Assembly: GCF_003852515.1 (NCBI RefSeq)
Contig: NZ_QAJK01000044.1
Span: forward strand, 97,912 to 134,339
Reading direction: 5' to 3'
DNA from: Variovorax sp. KBW07
Lineage (GTDB): Bacteria > Pseudomonadota > Gammaproteobacteria > Burkholderiales > Burkholderiaceae_C
Length of the DNA stretch: 36,428 nucleotides
The translations under genes and the position numbers were made by a program. Below are positions 16,069 through 27,100 of this stretch, piece by piece (the stretch's first letter is position 1; each line of letters starts with the position of its first letter). The notes below the pieces were generated by a model. That model was not told where the DNA came from. It made no database searches and saw only the letters and a list, made by a program, of their open reading frames with translations.

Positions 16069-17132
16069 ATGCCACTGAACCGCTCCGACCTTCCCGCCGA
16101 CGTTCTTGCGCTGCTGTCGCAAGGCACGGTGATTCCCGCGCATCCGCTCGCGCTCGACGCCTCGCGCCAATTCGACCGCAAGCGCCAGCGCACGCTGACC
16201 CGCTACTACGTCGATGCCGGCGCGGGCGGGCTGGCGGTGGGCGTGCACACCACGCAGTTCAGCATCCGCGAACGCGGCCTGTACGCGCCCGTGCTGGAAG
16301 CCGCGATGCAAGACCGCCTGGCATGGAGCGACCGGCCAATGGCGATGATCGCCGGCCTCTGCGGCCCGACCGCGCAGGCGCAGGCCGAAGCGCGCACAGC
16401 AGTGTCACTGGGCTATCACGCGGGGCTGCTGAGCCTGGCTGCGCTCGCAAGCGCATCGGAAGACGAACTCATCGCGCACTGCGAAGCCGTGGCGCAGGAG
16501 ATTCCGCTGATCGGCTTCTATCTGCAGACCGTGGTCGGCGGCCCCATCCTGTCGAGCGACTTCTGGCGCCGCTTCGCGCTCATTCCGAACGTGCTGGCCA
16601 TCAAGGTCGCGCCGTTCAACCGCTACCGCACCATCGACGTGGTGCGCGGGCTGGTCGATGCACGCGCCGAAGAGCGCGTGTTTCTCTACACCGGCAACGA
16701 CGACCACATCGTGCTCGACCTGGCGCTGCCCTTTGCCGCCATGCGCGACGGTGCGCCGGTGCAGGTGCGCTTCCGGGGCGGGCTGCTGGGCCACTGGTCG
16801 GTGTGGACATCGAGCGCGGTCAAGCAGCTGCGGCAGATCAAGGCCGAGCTGGCGGCGAACGGCGGCGCGCTGAGCCCCGCCCTGCTTGCGCTCGACTCGC
16901 GCGTGACCGACTGCAACGCCGCCTTCTTCGACGTGGCCAACAACTTCCACGGCTGCATCGCGGGCTGCCACGAAGTGCTGCGCCGCCAGGGCCTGCTCGA
17001 AGGCATCTGGTGCCTCGACCCCGAAGAAGGCCTGGGCAAGGGGCAGTCGACGGAAATCGATCGCGTCTACCGACAGCACGGCGACCTGGGCGACGACGCC
17101 TTCGTGCGCGACAACCTGGCACGGTGGCTGGC

Positions 17133-17136
<4 letters not shown>
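16069..17136 (+). CDS. Dihydrodipicolinate synthase/N-acetylneuraminate lyase family protein
   Basis: A 355-residue class I aldolase-fold protein of the DapA superfamily, longer than the usual 290-300 residues. The Schiff-base lysine is in NVLAIKVAPFNRYRT (K179) and the catalytic tyrosine in PLIGFYLQ (Y151), spaced as in DapA. The pyruvate-carboxylate motif GTTGE is replaced by GVHTTQFS (about residues 58-65), so the substrate is unlikely to be that of lysine biosynthesis. The C-terminal extension (about residues 260-355) is well conserved in pattern, with AFFDVANNFHGCIAGCHEVLRRQGL. The start at ATG 16069 lies 11 bases after the corrected GNAT stop; the stop overlaps the ATPase gene by four bases. 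I infer a catabolic aldolase or dehydratase. Confidence 0.85.
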
Positions 17137-17933
<797 letters not shown>

Positions 17934-17937
17934 CAAC

Positions 17938-17955
17938 GCCGGGGCACAACCCGGC
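17938..17955. terminator. GC hairpin between convergent operons
   Basis: GCCGGG-GCACAA-CCCGGC is a perfect 6-bp stem in the 40-base gap between the ABC operon (+) and the cox-like operon (-). A further palindrome GCCCGGCCGGGC follows. No T tract, so a bidirectional terminator is suggested by position and stem strength only. Confidence 0.45.
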
Positions 17956-17973
17956 ACCCCGGCCCGGCCGGGC

Positions 17974-18996
17974 TCAGCTCGGCTGCAGGTGCTGCATTTC
18001 CTTCGCGCGGGCCACCTCGACCTCGCGCGGCAGCGTGACCGCGTTCTTCACGGCCAGTATCTCGGCCATCACGCTCACCGCGATCTCGGGCGGCGTCTTG
18101 CTGCCGATGAAGATGCCGATGGGGCCGCGCAGCCGCGCGAGCGATTCGGCCGTCTGGTCGAAGTGCTCGATCATGCGGTCGCGCCGCGCATCGGCGTTGC
18201 GGCGCGAGCCGATGGCGCCGACGTAGAAAGCCTCGCTCTGCAGGGCTTCGAGCAGTGCCAGGTCGTCGAGCTTGGGGTCGTGCGTGAGCGCCACCACGCA
18301 GCTGCGGCGGTCGGGCCTGAAGGCCAGCACCGCGTCGTCGGGCATCTCGGTGGTGATGTGCACGCCGGGCAATGACCATGCGGTGCGGTACTCGGCGCGC
18401 GGGTCGCACAGGGTCACGGCAAAGCCGCTGAACTTGGCCATGGTCGCGAGGTATTCGGCCAGCTGGCCGGCGCCGATCAGCAGCATGCGGTACTCGGGGC
18501 CGAAGGTGTTGGTGAGCTCGGTGTCGTTCACCGTGAGCTCGTCGGGCGCGGTGGCTTCCGCGAGTTCGACGACCCCGCTGGCCAGCGTGACCGTGCGCCG
18601 CATGAGCTTGCCCTGCTCGAGCTGCGTCACCAGCGTGTCGAGTGCATCGGCATCGGGCGCGTACTCGAGCAGCAACTCCAGCGTGCCGCCGCAGGGCAGG
18701 CCGAAGCGGTGCGCCTCGTCGGCCGTGATGCCGTACTTGACCAGCGCGGGGGGCGCGCCCAGCGGCACGTCTTCGCCCTTGCCGTGGGCGTGGCTGTAGC
18801 GGGCGATGAGGTCGTCCTCGATGCAGCCGCCCGACACCGAGCCGACCACCGCGCCGTCTTCCGCCAGCGCCATGATCGAGCCGACCGGCCGCGGCGACGA
18901 GCCCCAGGTGCGCACCACGGTGGCCAGCAGCGCACGCTTGCCGGCACGCCGCCAGTCGCGCAGCGTGCGCAGCACCATGACGTCGAGGTTTTCCAT
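17974..18996 (-). CDS. xdhC: XdhC/CoxI family molybdenum-cofactor insertion protein
   Basis: A 340-residue maturation factor for molybdenum hydroxylases; characterised XdhC binds the molybdenum cofactor, protects its sulfurated form and delivers it to the apoenzyme. The XdhC/CoxI N-terminal domain has TVVRTWGSSPRPVGSIMAL and VGSVSGGCIEDDL (residues 52-63). The C-terminal Rossmann domain has MLLIGAGQLAEYLATMAKFSGFAVTLCDPR (171-200) and FYVGAIGSRRNADARRDRM. It is the last gene of the coxS-L-M-D-E-G-xdhC operon, 15 bases after coxG. Its presence supports a role for the operon in making an active molybdenum enzyme. Confidence 0.93.
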   Translation of the reverse strand: MENLDVMVLRTLRDWRRAGKRALLATVVRTWGSSPRPVGSIMALAEDGAVVGSVSGGCIEDDLIARYSHAHGKGEDVPLGAPPALVKYGITADEAHRFGLPCGGTLELLLEYAPDADALDTLVTQLEQGKLMRRTVTLASGVVELAEATAPDELTVNDTELTNTFGPEYRMLLIGAGQLAEYLATMAKFSGFAVTLCDPRAEYRTAWSLPGVHITTEMPDDAVLAFRPDRRSCVVALTHDPKLDDLALLEALQSEAFYVGAIGSRRNADARRDRMIEHFDQTAESLARLRGPIGIFIGSKTPPEIAVSVMAEILAVKNAVTLPREVEVARAKEMQHLQPS

Positions 18997-19011
18997 GGCG
19001 CGGACCCGTGG

Positions 19012-19749
19012 CTAGCTGGCGTCGCCCGACGATGCGGGCGCGTCCTTGCTGTCGTCTTTCTTGCCGAGGCCGATCTTCTTCATCAGGCCCGACATGACGC
19101 CAGTCTTTTCCGCCGGCGCCTCGGCCGCTTCCACGGCCGCGGCGGGCGGCGGGCCGTAGCGGCTTTGCATCTCGGCCTCGAAGCGCTTGAAGAAATCGTC
19201 TGCCGTGGACTTGGCCGCGCCGTCGATCAGGCGCTGGCCGAGCTGGGCGATCTTGCCGCCGACCTGGGCCTGCACGGTGTAGTCGAGTTCGCAGCCTGCC
19301 GCTGGTGCCGCATCCGATGATGCTGCGGCTGGCGACGATGCGGCTTCAGCCTCGTGGGCGATGGATGCGTCCATCGGCACCGCAGGCGCGGCAGCAACAG
19401 CAGTGGATGTGTCCACGGCAGGCGATGCACCGGCCGCGCCATTCGCGGCCCCCAGCGGCCTCAGCGTGACGCTCGATGCCCCCTTGGCAAACCCCGCCAC
19501 GCCGCCCTGCCCTTCGAAGGTCAGCTTGTAGCCGTCAGGCGCCACGATGTCCGACAGCATCACCTTGCCGCTGAACTTGGCCGACACCGGGCCGATCTTG
19601 ACCGCGAGCGCGACGCTGTAGGTGTTGTCGCCCGTCAGCTCGAACTTGTCGCAGCCGGGAATGCATTTCTTCAGCGTCTCGGGGTCGTTGAGCGCTTCCC
19701 AGGCCTGTTGTTGCGTGACGCCCAGGCGGCGGTTTCCAAGCATTTCCAT
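19012..19749 (-). CDS. coxG: CoxG family SRPBCC protein with a long Ala-rich insertion
   Basis: A 245-residue START/SRPBCC protein of the CoxG family. The N-terminal half (LGNRRLGVTQQQAWEALNDPETLKKCIPGCDKFE, then VKIGPVSAKFSGKVMLSDI) and the C-terminal half (CELDYTVQAQVGGKIAQLGQRLIDGAAKSTADDFFKRF) are clear CoxG. Between them, residues 101-152 form an Ala/Ser/Pro-rich low-complexity stretch not expected inside this domain. After the domain, an acidic/Ala linker leads to a basic amphipathic segment, GVMSGLMKKIGLGKK (about 217-231), which could contact the membrane. In the CO dehydrogenase system of Afipia (Oligotropha) carboxidovorans, CoxG helps anchor the enzyme to the membrane; transfer of that role here is inference. 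A good ribosome site (AAGGAAG) precedes the ATG. Confidence 0.88.
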   Translation of the reverse strand: MEMLGNRRLGVTQQQAWEALNDPETLKKCIPGCDKFELTGDNTYSVALAVKIGPVSAKFSGKVMLSDIVAPDGYKLTFEGQGGVAGFAKGASSVTLRPLGAANGAAGASPAVDTSTAVAAAPAVPMDASIAHEAEAASSPAAASSDAAPAAGCELDYTVQAQVGGKIAQLGQRLIDGAAKSTADDFFKRFEAEMQSRYGPPPAAAVEAAEAPAEKTGVMSGLMKKIGLGKKDDSKDAPASSGDAS

Positions 19750-19805
19750 CGTGTCTTCCTTCGTTTTGTGCGTCTGGCGTCAGGCGTCGGGTGGCTGGTG
19801 TCCGG

Positions 19806-21026
19806 CTAGCGGCCGGACCGCATGAGGGCAGCGAGGCTGGCGGCCAGTTGGTCCAGCGCACTGAGATTGTGGACCGCAAGCATCGCGTCCGCTTGCCGGT
19901 GCAGCACGGCGGCCCCACGCGCCAGAGGGACGTAGCCCTCGAAGCGCAGCAGCGGGTTGAGCCACAGCAGGCGGCGCGAATGGCGCTTGAGCCACAGCAA
20001 TTCGTCTTCCAGCACCGAAGGCTCGCCGGTGTCCAGGCCGTCGCTGATCACCAGCACCAGCGTGCGGCGGCCGGTCAGGCGGCGTGCATGGGCACGGCGC
20101 AGCTCGGCCAGCGAACTGCCAAGCCGCGTGCCACCCGCGAAATCGTCGATGGCCAGGCTGGCGGCGCCCAGCATGGCGTCGGTGTCGGCCAGCCGGAAGG
20201 CCGGCGTCAGGTCGGTCAGGCGGGTGCCGAAGGCAAACACGTCGCGCCGCCCGGCCCGCCGCGTGGACGCATGCAGGAACGCCAGCAGCAGCCGCGCATA
20301 GCGCTCCATCGAGCCCGACACATCGACCAGCACCAGCAGCGGCAAGGGCTGCTCGCGCCGGGCCAGCCGAGGCAGCCGCAAGATTTCGCCGCCGGTGCGC
20401 GCGGCCTCGTGCAGCACGCCGGGCCAGTGCATGCGCGCATGCTGCTGCCCCGCATCGCCGGCCACGCGCAGGCGGCGCGAAGGCAACGAGGGAATCGGCA
20501 GGCGGATGTCTCGCGCCAGCCGTTCGACCAGCCGGTATTCGGAAGCACCGAGCGCGTTGAAGTCCGCATGCTGCAGGCGCTGGCGGTCGCTCGATGTCAT
20601 GGCGGCATCGAACTCGATCTCCTTGTCGGGCTTGGCCGCGAGCGCCGGCCTGGCCGCATCGCGCGGTGCCGAGAGCGCTTCGCGTACGCGCGGGCGCCGC
20701 TTCGAGGGCTCGGCCTTGCCTTCGGCGCTGGGCAGCATCTGCGCGAGCAGCTTGTTGGCCAGCTCGGGGTCGCGAAACCAGGCGTCGAACAGTTCGCGAA
20801 ACACCATGCGGTCTTGCTCGCGGCTCACCATCACGGCTTCCATCGCGGCGCTCAGGTCGAGCTTGTCTTCCACGCCGACCAGCGTGGCCGCCTCGGCCGC
20901 GAGCGCGATGCGCATGGCGTCGGTGCGCACGCCTGCGCGGCGCAATGCACGGCCGAACGCGGTGATGTTGCCGGCCAGCTTGCCGCTGCGTACGTCGCCG
21001 AGCTGGGGAATGCCGGTCGTCGTCAT
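19806..21026 (-). CDS. coxE: CoxE-like VWA domain protein
   Basis: A 406-residue von Willebrand factor A protein that works with the CoxD AAA+ ATPase in maturing the molybdenum active site. The N-terminal 220 residues are a mostly helical region. The VWA domain then shows a complete metal-ion-dependent adhesion site: DVSGSM (235-240), a threonine in FAGGTRLGSSL (about 296-306) and aspartate in VISDGLDTG (about 327-334). ATG 21026 is used; an upstream in-frame start at 21188 would overlap coxD and adds 54 residues of implausible sequence. It is 19 bases after coxD in the same operon. In the CO dehydrogenase model, CoxE and CoxD together put sulfur and copper into the cofactor; copper is unlikely here because of the form II large subunit. 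Confidence 0.92.
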   Translation of the reverse strand: MTTTGIPQLGDVRSGKLAGNITAFGRALRRAGVRTDAMRIALAAEAATLVGVEDKLDLSAAMEAVMVSREQDRMVFRELFDAWFRDPELANKLLAQMLPSAEGKAEPSKRRPRVREALSAPRDAARPALAAKPDKEIEFDAAMTSSDRQRLQHADFNALGASEYRLVERLARDIRLPIPSLPSRRLRVAGDAGQQHARMHWPGVLHEAARTGGEILRLPRLARREQPLPLLVLVDVSGSMERYARLLLAFLHASTRRAGRRDVFAFGTRLTDLTPAFRLADTDAMLGAASLAIDDFAGGTRLGSSLAELRRAHARRLTGRRTLVLVISDGLDTGEPSVLEDELLWLKRHSRRLLWLNPLLRFEGYVPLARGAAVLHRQADAMLAVHNLSALDQLAASLAALMRSGR

Positions 21027-21045
21027 GCCATGGCGCCGCGGCGGC

Positions 21046-21948
<903 letters not shown>

Positions 21949-22015
21949 GGCGAAGCGTAGCGGAAGACGCGAGGGTATCGCGCCTTCCGGCTCCCGTTGG
22001 AACGCCCCGGCCTGT

Positions 22016-22807
22016 TCAGCCCAGGGCCTTGGTAACGGCCCGTTGCGTCAGCACGCTGATCAGGTTGGCGCGGTACGCCGCCGACGCATGCAGGTCGCTG
22101 TTGAGGTCGCTGGCGTCGATCTTCACCGACGCGGCCGATGCCGCCGTGAAGCTCTTGTTCAGCGCGTCTTCGAGCCCCGCATGGCGGAACACGCCGTTGC
22201 CCGCGCCGGTGACGGCCACGCGCACACCGCTGTCGTACTGCGCCAGGAAAATGCCCACCAGCGGAAAGTTCGATGCCTTCTGGCGCAGCTTTTCATACAC
22301 CGCGCGCTTGGGAACCGGAAAGCGGATGGCGGTGATCAGCTCGTCTTCTTCCAGCGCCGTGGTGAACAGGCCCAGGAAAAAATCGTCGGCCGCAATCTCG
22401 CGCTTCGAGGTGATGACGGTGGCACCCGAGCCCAGCACCGCGCTCGGGTAGCACGCCGCCGGGTCGTTGTTGGCCACCGAGCCGCCGATGGTGCCCATGG
22501 CACGCACCTGCCGGTCGCCGATGCGCGAGGCCAGGTCGGCCAGCGCCGGGTAGGCGGCCTTCACGTCGGCGTTGTTGGCCACGTCGAGGTGACGCGACAT
22601 CGCCCCGATGGTGATGCTGGTGTCGTCTTTCCTGATGCCTGTGAGCTCCTTGATGCCGCTCAGGTCGACCAGTTGTTCGGGCGCCGAGAGCCGCAGCTTC
22701 ATGGAAGCCAGCAGCGTCTGTCCGCCCGCCAAAGGCTTGCCGCCCGCGGCAATGAATTTGGCCGCGTCGGCCACGGTGGAAGGCCGTTCGAGTGTGAAGG
22801 CATACAT
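22016..22807 (-). CDS. coxM: Molybdenum hydroxylase FAD subunit, CoxM-like
   Basis: Medium, FAD-binding subunit of the heterotrimer, 263 residues. The first FAD motif is KPLAGGQTLLASMKLRL (24-40) and the second is RAMGTIGGSVANNDPAACYP (102-121). These contact the pyrophosphate and isoalloxazine in CoxM, xanthine dehydrogenase and related enzymes. The C-terminal CO_deh_flav_C domain runs from about residue 155 (KLRQKASNFPLVGIF). The start at ATG 22807 has AAGGA upstream and lies 20 bases after coxL. It passes electrons from the iron-sulfur subunit to an acceptor. Length is slightly shorter than the 285 or so typical residues, mainly because linkers are compact. Confidence 0.94.
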   Translation of the reverse strand: MYAFTLERPSTVADAAKFIAAGGKPLAGGQTLLASMKLRLSAPEQLVDLSGIKELTGIRKDDTSITIGAMSRHLDVANNADVKAAYPALADLASRIGDRQVRAMGTIGGSVANNDPAACYPSAVLGSGATVITSKREIAADDFFLGLFTTALEEDELITAIRFPVPKRAVYEKLRQKASNFPLVGIFLAQYDSGVRVAVTGAGNGVFRHAGLEDALNKSFTAASAASVKIDASDLNSDLHASAAYRANLISVLTQRAVTKALG

Positions 22808-22827
22808 GGTGTGATTCCTTCTTTGTT

Positions 22828-25212
22828 TTAGTGAGTGGCCACCGCCTGCATCGCTTCCCAGACGCGGCTGGGCGATGCGGGCATATCGAAATCCTTGACG
22901 CCCAGCGGCGCCAGCGCGTCGAGCACCGCGTTGATCACGGCCGGCGGCGAGCCGATGGCCCCCGCCTCGCCGCAGCCCTTGGTGCCCAGCGGGTTGTGCG
23001 TGCACGGGGTGCACACGGTGTCGAGCTTGAACTGCGGAAAGTCGCCCGCTCTTGGCATGGCGTAGTCCATGAAGCTGCCGGTGAGCAGCTGGCCGGTTTC
23101 GTTGTCGTACACGCAGTTCTCGAGCAGTGCCTGGCCAATGCCCTGCACCAGCCCGCCATGCACCTGCCCCTCGACGATCATCGGGTTGATGATGGTGCCG
23201 AAGTCGTCCACGGCGGTGAAGCGATCGACCTTCACTTCGCCGGTCTGCCTGTCGATCTCGACCTCGCAGATGTAGGTGCCGCCCGGGAAGGTGAAGTTGG
23301 TCGGGTCGTAGAAGGCGGTCTCGTTCAGGCCCGGCTCCAGCTTGTCGAGCGGGTAGTTGTGCGGCACGTAGGCCGTGAGCGCCACCTGGCCGAACGGTAT
23401 TTTCTTGTCCGTGCCCTTGACCGTGAATTCGCCGTTGGCGAACTCGATGTCGGCATCGCTGGCTTCCATCAGGTGCGCGGCGATCTTCTTGGCCTTGGTC
23501 TCGATCTTGTCGAGCGCCTTCATGATGGCCGCGCCGCCCACCGAGATGGAGCGCGAACCATAAGTGCCCATGCCGAAGGGCACGCGGCCGGTGTCGCCGT
23601 GCACCACGTCGACGTTCTCGACCGGAATGCCCAGCCGCGCCGCCACGACCTGCGCGAAGGTGGTTTCATGGCCCTGGCCGTGGCTGTGCGAGCCGGTGAA
23701 CACCGTCACGCTGCCGGTCGGGTGCACGCGAATTTCGCCGCACTCGAACAGGCCGGCCCGCGCACCGAGCGCGCCCGCGATGTTCGACGGCGCAATGCCG
23801 CAGGCCTCGATGTAGCTCGAATAGCCCATGCCGCGCAGCTTGCCCTTGGCTTCGGTCGCGGCCTTGCGCTGCGCATAGCCATCGACCTCGGCCAGCACGC
23901 GCGCCTTGTCCATGCAGGCATGGAAGTCGCCCGTGTCGTACTGCAGCGCCACCGGCGTCTGGTAGGGGAAGGTGGTGATGAAGTTGCGCTTGCGGATCTC
24001 GTCCTGCCCCAGGTTCATTTCCCAGGCGCAGCGCGACACCAGCCGTTCCAGCAGGTAGGTGGCCTCGGGCCGCCCCGCGCCGCGGTACGCATCCACCGGC
24101 GAGGTGTTGGTGAACCAGGCATCGACCTCGACGTAGATCTGCGGCGTGGTGTATTGGCCGGCGAGCAGCGTGGCGTAGAGGATGGTCGGCACCGCCGTCG
24201 AGAAGGTCGACAGGTAGGCGCCAAGGTTGGCGTCGGTGTGCACGCGCATCGCGAGGAACTTGCCGTCCTTGTCCATCGCCATTTCGGCGTGGCTCACATG
24301 GTCGCGGCCGTGTGCATCGGACAGGAAGCACTCGGAGCGTTCCGCCGTCCACTTGATGTTGCGGTTGAGCTGCTTGGCGGCCCAGGTCAGGCACACGTCT
24401 TCGGCGTACAAAAAGATCTTCGAGCCGAAGCCGCCACCCACGTCGGGCGCGATGACGCGCACCTTGTGCTCGGGCAGGCCCAGCACGAAGGCCGTCATCA
24501 GCAGGCGTTCGACGTGCGGGTTCTGGTTCGACACGTAGAGCGTGTAGTCGTCGGTGCCGCGGCTGTAGCTGCCGATGGCCACGCGCGGCTCGATCGGGTT
24601 GGGAATCAACCGGTTGTTGACGAGGTCGAGCTTGGTGACGTGCGCCGCGGTGGTGAACACCGCATCGACCGCCGCCTTGTCGCCCAGTGCCCACTTGTAG
24701 CACTGGTTGTCGGGCGCCTCGTCGTGCAGGGTGACCTTGCCTGCCTTCCTTGCCGCGTCGGCCACGCTCACCAGCGCGGGCAGCACGTCGTAGTCGACCA
24801 CCACGGCTTCGGCCGCGTTCTTGGCCTGCTCGACCGTCTCGGCGACCACCATGGCCACGTGGTCGCCCACGTAGCGCACCTTGTTGATCGCAAGGATCGG
24901 GTGCATCGGCTCCTTCATGGGGGTGCCGTCGGGGTTGTTGATGAGCCAGCCGCAGGGCAGCCCGCCCATTTTTCCCTCGATGTCCTTGCCGCTGAAGATG
25001 CCGACCACGCCAGGCATCTTCAATGCCTCGGCAATGTCGACGGACTTGATGGTGGCGTGGGCGTGCGGCGAGCGCACGAAGACCGCATGGCTCTGGTTGG
25101 CCAGCGTGATGTCGTCGGTGTAGTTGCCCGCGCCGGTCAGGAAGCGATAGTCTTCCTTGCGCCGCAGCGCCTCGCCGATGTGCGGCAGGTTGGAGAAGTC
25201 GGAAGCACCCAT
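22828..25212 (-). CDS. coxL: Molybdenum hydroxylase large subunit, form II CoxL-type
   Basis: Catalytic molybdopterin-cytosine-dinucleotide subunit, 794 residues, normal length. The family pattern is complete: [22 protein letters not shown] at the N-terminus, [11 protein letters not shown] (cofactor loop, 256-265), [18 protein letters not shown] and the conserved catalytic glutamate in [14 protein letters not shown] (E749). The active-site loop is AYRGAGR at residues 375-381 (24070-24090). True form I CO dehydrogenases have AYxCSFR with a copper-binding cysteine. This protein is therefore form II, a group with few confirmed substrates, and calling it CO dehydrogenase would be unsafe. First in the heavy subunits' order after coxS (13-base gap). 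Confidence 0.95.
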   Translation of the reverse strand: MGASDFSNLPHIGEALRRKEDYRFLTGAGNYTDDITLANQSHAVFVRSPHAHATIKSVDIAEALKMPGVVGIFSGKDIEGKMGGLPCGWLINNPDGTPMKEPMHPILAINKVRYVGDHVAMVVAETVEQAKNAAEAVVVDYDVLPALVSVADAARKAGKVTLHDEAPDNQCYKWALGDKAAVDAVFTTAAHVTKLDLVNNRLIPNPIEPRVAIGSYSRGTDDYTLYVSNQNPHVERLLMTAFVLGLPEHKVRVIAPDVGGGFGSKIFLYAEDVCLTWAAKQLNRNIKWTAERSECFLSDAHGRDHVSHAEMAMDKDGKFLAMRVHTDANLGAYLSTFSTAVPTILYATLLAGQYTTPQIYVEVDAWFTNTSPVDAYRGAGRPEATYLLERLVSRCAWEMNLGQDEIRKRNFITTFPYQTPVALQYDTGDFHACMDKARVLAEVDGYAQRKAATEAKGKLRGMGYSSYIEACGIAPSNIAGALGARAGLFECGEIRVHPTGSVTVFTGSHSHGQGHETTFAQVVAARLGIPVENVDVVHGDTGRVPFGMGTYGSRSISVGGAAIMKALDKIETKAKKIAAHLMEASDADIEFANGEFTVKGTDKKIPFGQVALTAYVPHNYPLDKLEPGLNETAFYDPTNFTFPGGTYICEVEIDRQTGEVKVDRFTAVDDFGTIINPMIVEGQVHGGLVQGIGQALLENCVYDNETGQLLTGSFMDYAMPRAGDFPQFKLDTVCTPCTHNPLGTKGCGEAGAIGSPPAVINAVLDALAPLGVKDFDMPASPSRVWEAMQAVATH

Positions 25213-25225
25213 GATGCTGCTCCCC

Positions 25226-25723
<498 letters not shown>

Positions 25724-25914
25724 TTGGCTGTCTCCGTGGAAGGTGATGGCTGGTTCAGCAAAAAGCATCTTGGATGCCCACCCTTCGCACTATCCTAGGC
25801 AAAACCCTTGACACTTGCACAGACCGCGCGAAATTCTCAAAATGAAACAACTTCCCACCCAGACAGCCGGGAAAAGAGCCGGGAAAAGACGCCCCACACG
25901 CGCGGACTCACACG
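25724..25914. promoter_or_regulatory. Divergent regulatory region, coxS / GAF-Fis regulator
   Basis: A 191-base region. It contains a palindrome GCATC-TTG-GATGC (25765-25777), a perfect -35-like TTGACA (25808-25813, + strand) without a good -10 at 16-18 bases, and a perfect tandem duplication of GCCGGGAAAAGA (25866-25877 and 25878-25889) 26 bases before the regulator start. I find no -24/-12 sigma-54 promoter on either strand. Local AT content is higher than in the genes. Which elements are operators is undetermined. Confidence 0.5.
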
Positions 25915-27063
25915 ATGCCAGCCTCTATCGTTTCGCCACTTCCTGAGCGCTCGTTGGCCATCGCCCAGGCGCGCCGCGAGCTGATTCACGGCGAGGCGCC
26001 ACGCAGCCGGGGCAACGCCTGCGTCGACTCATGGATCTCGCGCTCGTGGCAGCGCTGCATCGAATCCGGCCGGCGCCCGCAGCAGCGGGTGAGCTTCGAC
26101 CCCGTGAGCCTGTCGGCCAGCCGCGACGTTGCCGAGTGCAACCGGGCGCTGGTGTCGGCGGCCCGCCCCGTCATCGAGCGGCTGTCGCGCGCCATTGCCG
26201 ACACCCGCTATTTCGCGATCCTGACCGACGCCAACGGCATCGTGGTCGACGTCGGCACGCTGCCCGACGGCACCGACGCCGCCAGCCGCTATGCGCGCGA
26301 CATCGGGCGCATCGGCGTCGACCTGTCCGAGCGCGCCATCGGCACCTCGGCCATCGGCACGGCACTGGCCGAGCAGGAGTCGGTGTGGCTGCACCGCGGC
26401 GAACATTTCTTCGACGACACCAGCGTCTACAGCTGCGCCGGCGCACCGCTCTTCGGTCCCCGGGGCGACTGCATCGGCATGCTCGACCTGACGGGCGTGC
26501 AGGTGGTCGAGCGGCCCGAGCTGCGGCACCTGGCCACGCTGTCCGCGCGCAGCATCGAAAACATGCTGGTGCTGCGCGAACCCTGCGAGCTGCTGCTGCA
26601 CCTTGCATGGCCGGGCAGCCCGGCGGGCAACGAAGCCAGCGAGGGCCTGCTGTGCATCGACGGCGCCGGCCACGTCACCGGCGCCAATGCCGCCGCGCGG
26701 CAGATGCTGCACCAGCCGCTGGCGCGCAGCCAGCACGCGCTGCACTTCAACGACCTGTTCGCCCTGCCGCTGCACATGATGTTCGACGCGGCGCGCCGGG
26801 GTGACGCGGTGCTCGAAGTGCCGCTGTGGTCGGGCCTGCGCGTGCAGGTGCGGCCCCAGCGCGGTGGCAGCGGCACCGGCCTGGCGGGCGCCGCGCCTTC
26901 CGATGCGCAGCCGCGGCTGCGCGATGTCGAAACGGCCTTGATCCGCAAGGCCGTGGCCGACGCCCGCGGCAATGTCGCCGAGGCGGCACGCGCGCTGGGC
27001 ATCAGCCGGGCCACGGTGTACCGCAAGCTGTGGCGCGGACGCCCCGCCGGCGGCTCCGACTGA
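25915..27063 (+). CDS. GAF/Fis transcriptional regulator, AcoR-like but lacking the AAA+ domain
   Basis: A 382-residue cytoplasmic regulator. Residues 20-75 match the N-terminal region of AcoR-type proteins (SWISRSWQRCIESGRRPQ). A GAF domain spans about 75-220, including TDANGIVVDVG and ERAIGTSAIGTALAEQESVWLHRGEHF. A PAS-like segment runs about 240-315 (LLCIDGAGHVTGANAAARQML). A Fis-type helix-turn-helix closes the protein: RGNVAEAARALGISRATVYRKL (351-372). In AcoR an AAA+ sigma-54-activating domain lies between sensor and Fis domains; here it is absent, replaced by about 25 Gly/Pro-rich residues. It therefore probably acts at sigma-70 promoters. Its divergent placement suggests it controls the cox-like operon. 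Confidence 0.9.
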   Translation: MPASIVSPLPERSLAIAQARRELIHGEAPRSRGNACVDSWISRSWQRCIESGRRPQQRVSFDPVSLSASRDVAECNRALVSAARPVIERLSRAIADTRYFAILTDANGIVVDVGTLPDGTDAASRYARDIGRIGVDLSERAIGTSAIGTALAEQESVWLHRGEHFFDDTSVYSCAGAPLFGPRGDCIGMLDLTGVQVVERPELRHLATLSARSIENMLVLREPCELLLHLAWPGSPAGNEASEGLLCIDGAGHVTGANAAARQMLHQPLARSQHALHFNDLFALPLHMMFDAARRGDAVLEVPLWSGLRVQVRPQRGGSGTGLAGAAPSDAQPRLRDVETALIRKAVADARGNVAEAARALGISRATVYRKLWRGRPAGGSD

Positions 27064-27100
27064 ACGCCCGCTGTCCGTTCAGCTTTCGTTCAGATTTTCC

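Noticed and set aside
22828-25212. Annotation as aerobic carbon monoxide dehydrogenase (form I)
   Set aside because: The active-site loop is AYRGAGR without the copper-binding cysteine of AYxCSFR.
25724-25914. Sigma-54-dependent promoter for the cox-like operon
   Set aside because: No GG-N10-GC type -24/-12 element was found and the neighbouring regulator lacks the AAA+ domain needed for sigma-54 activation.
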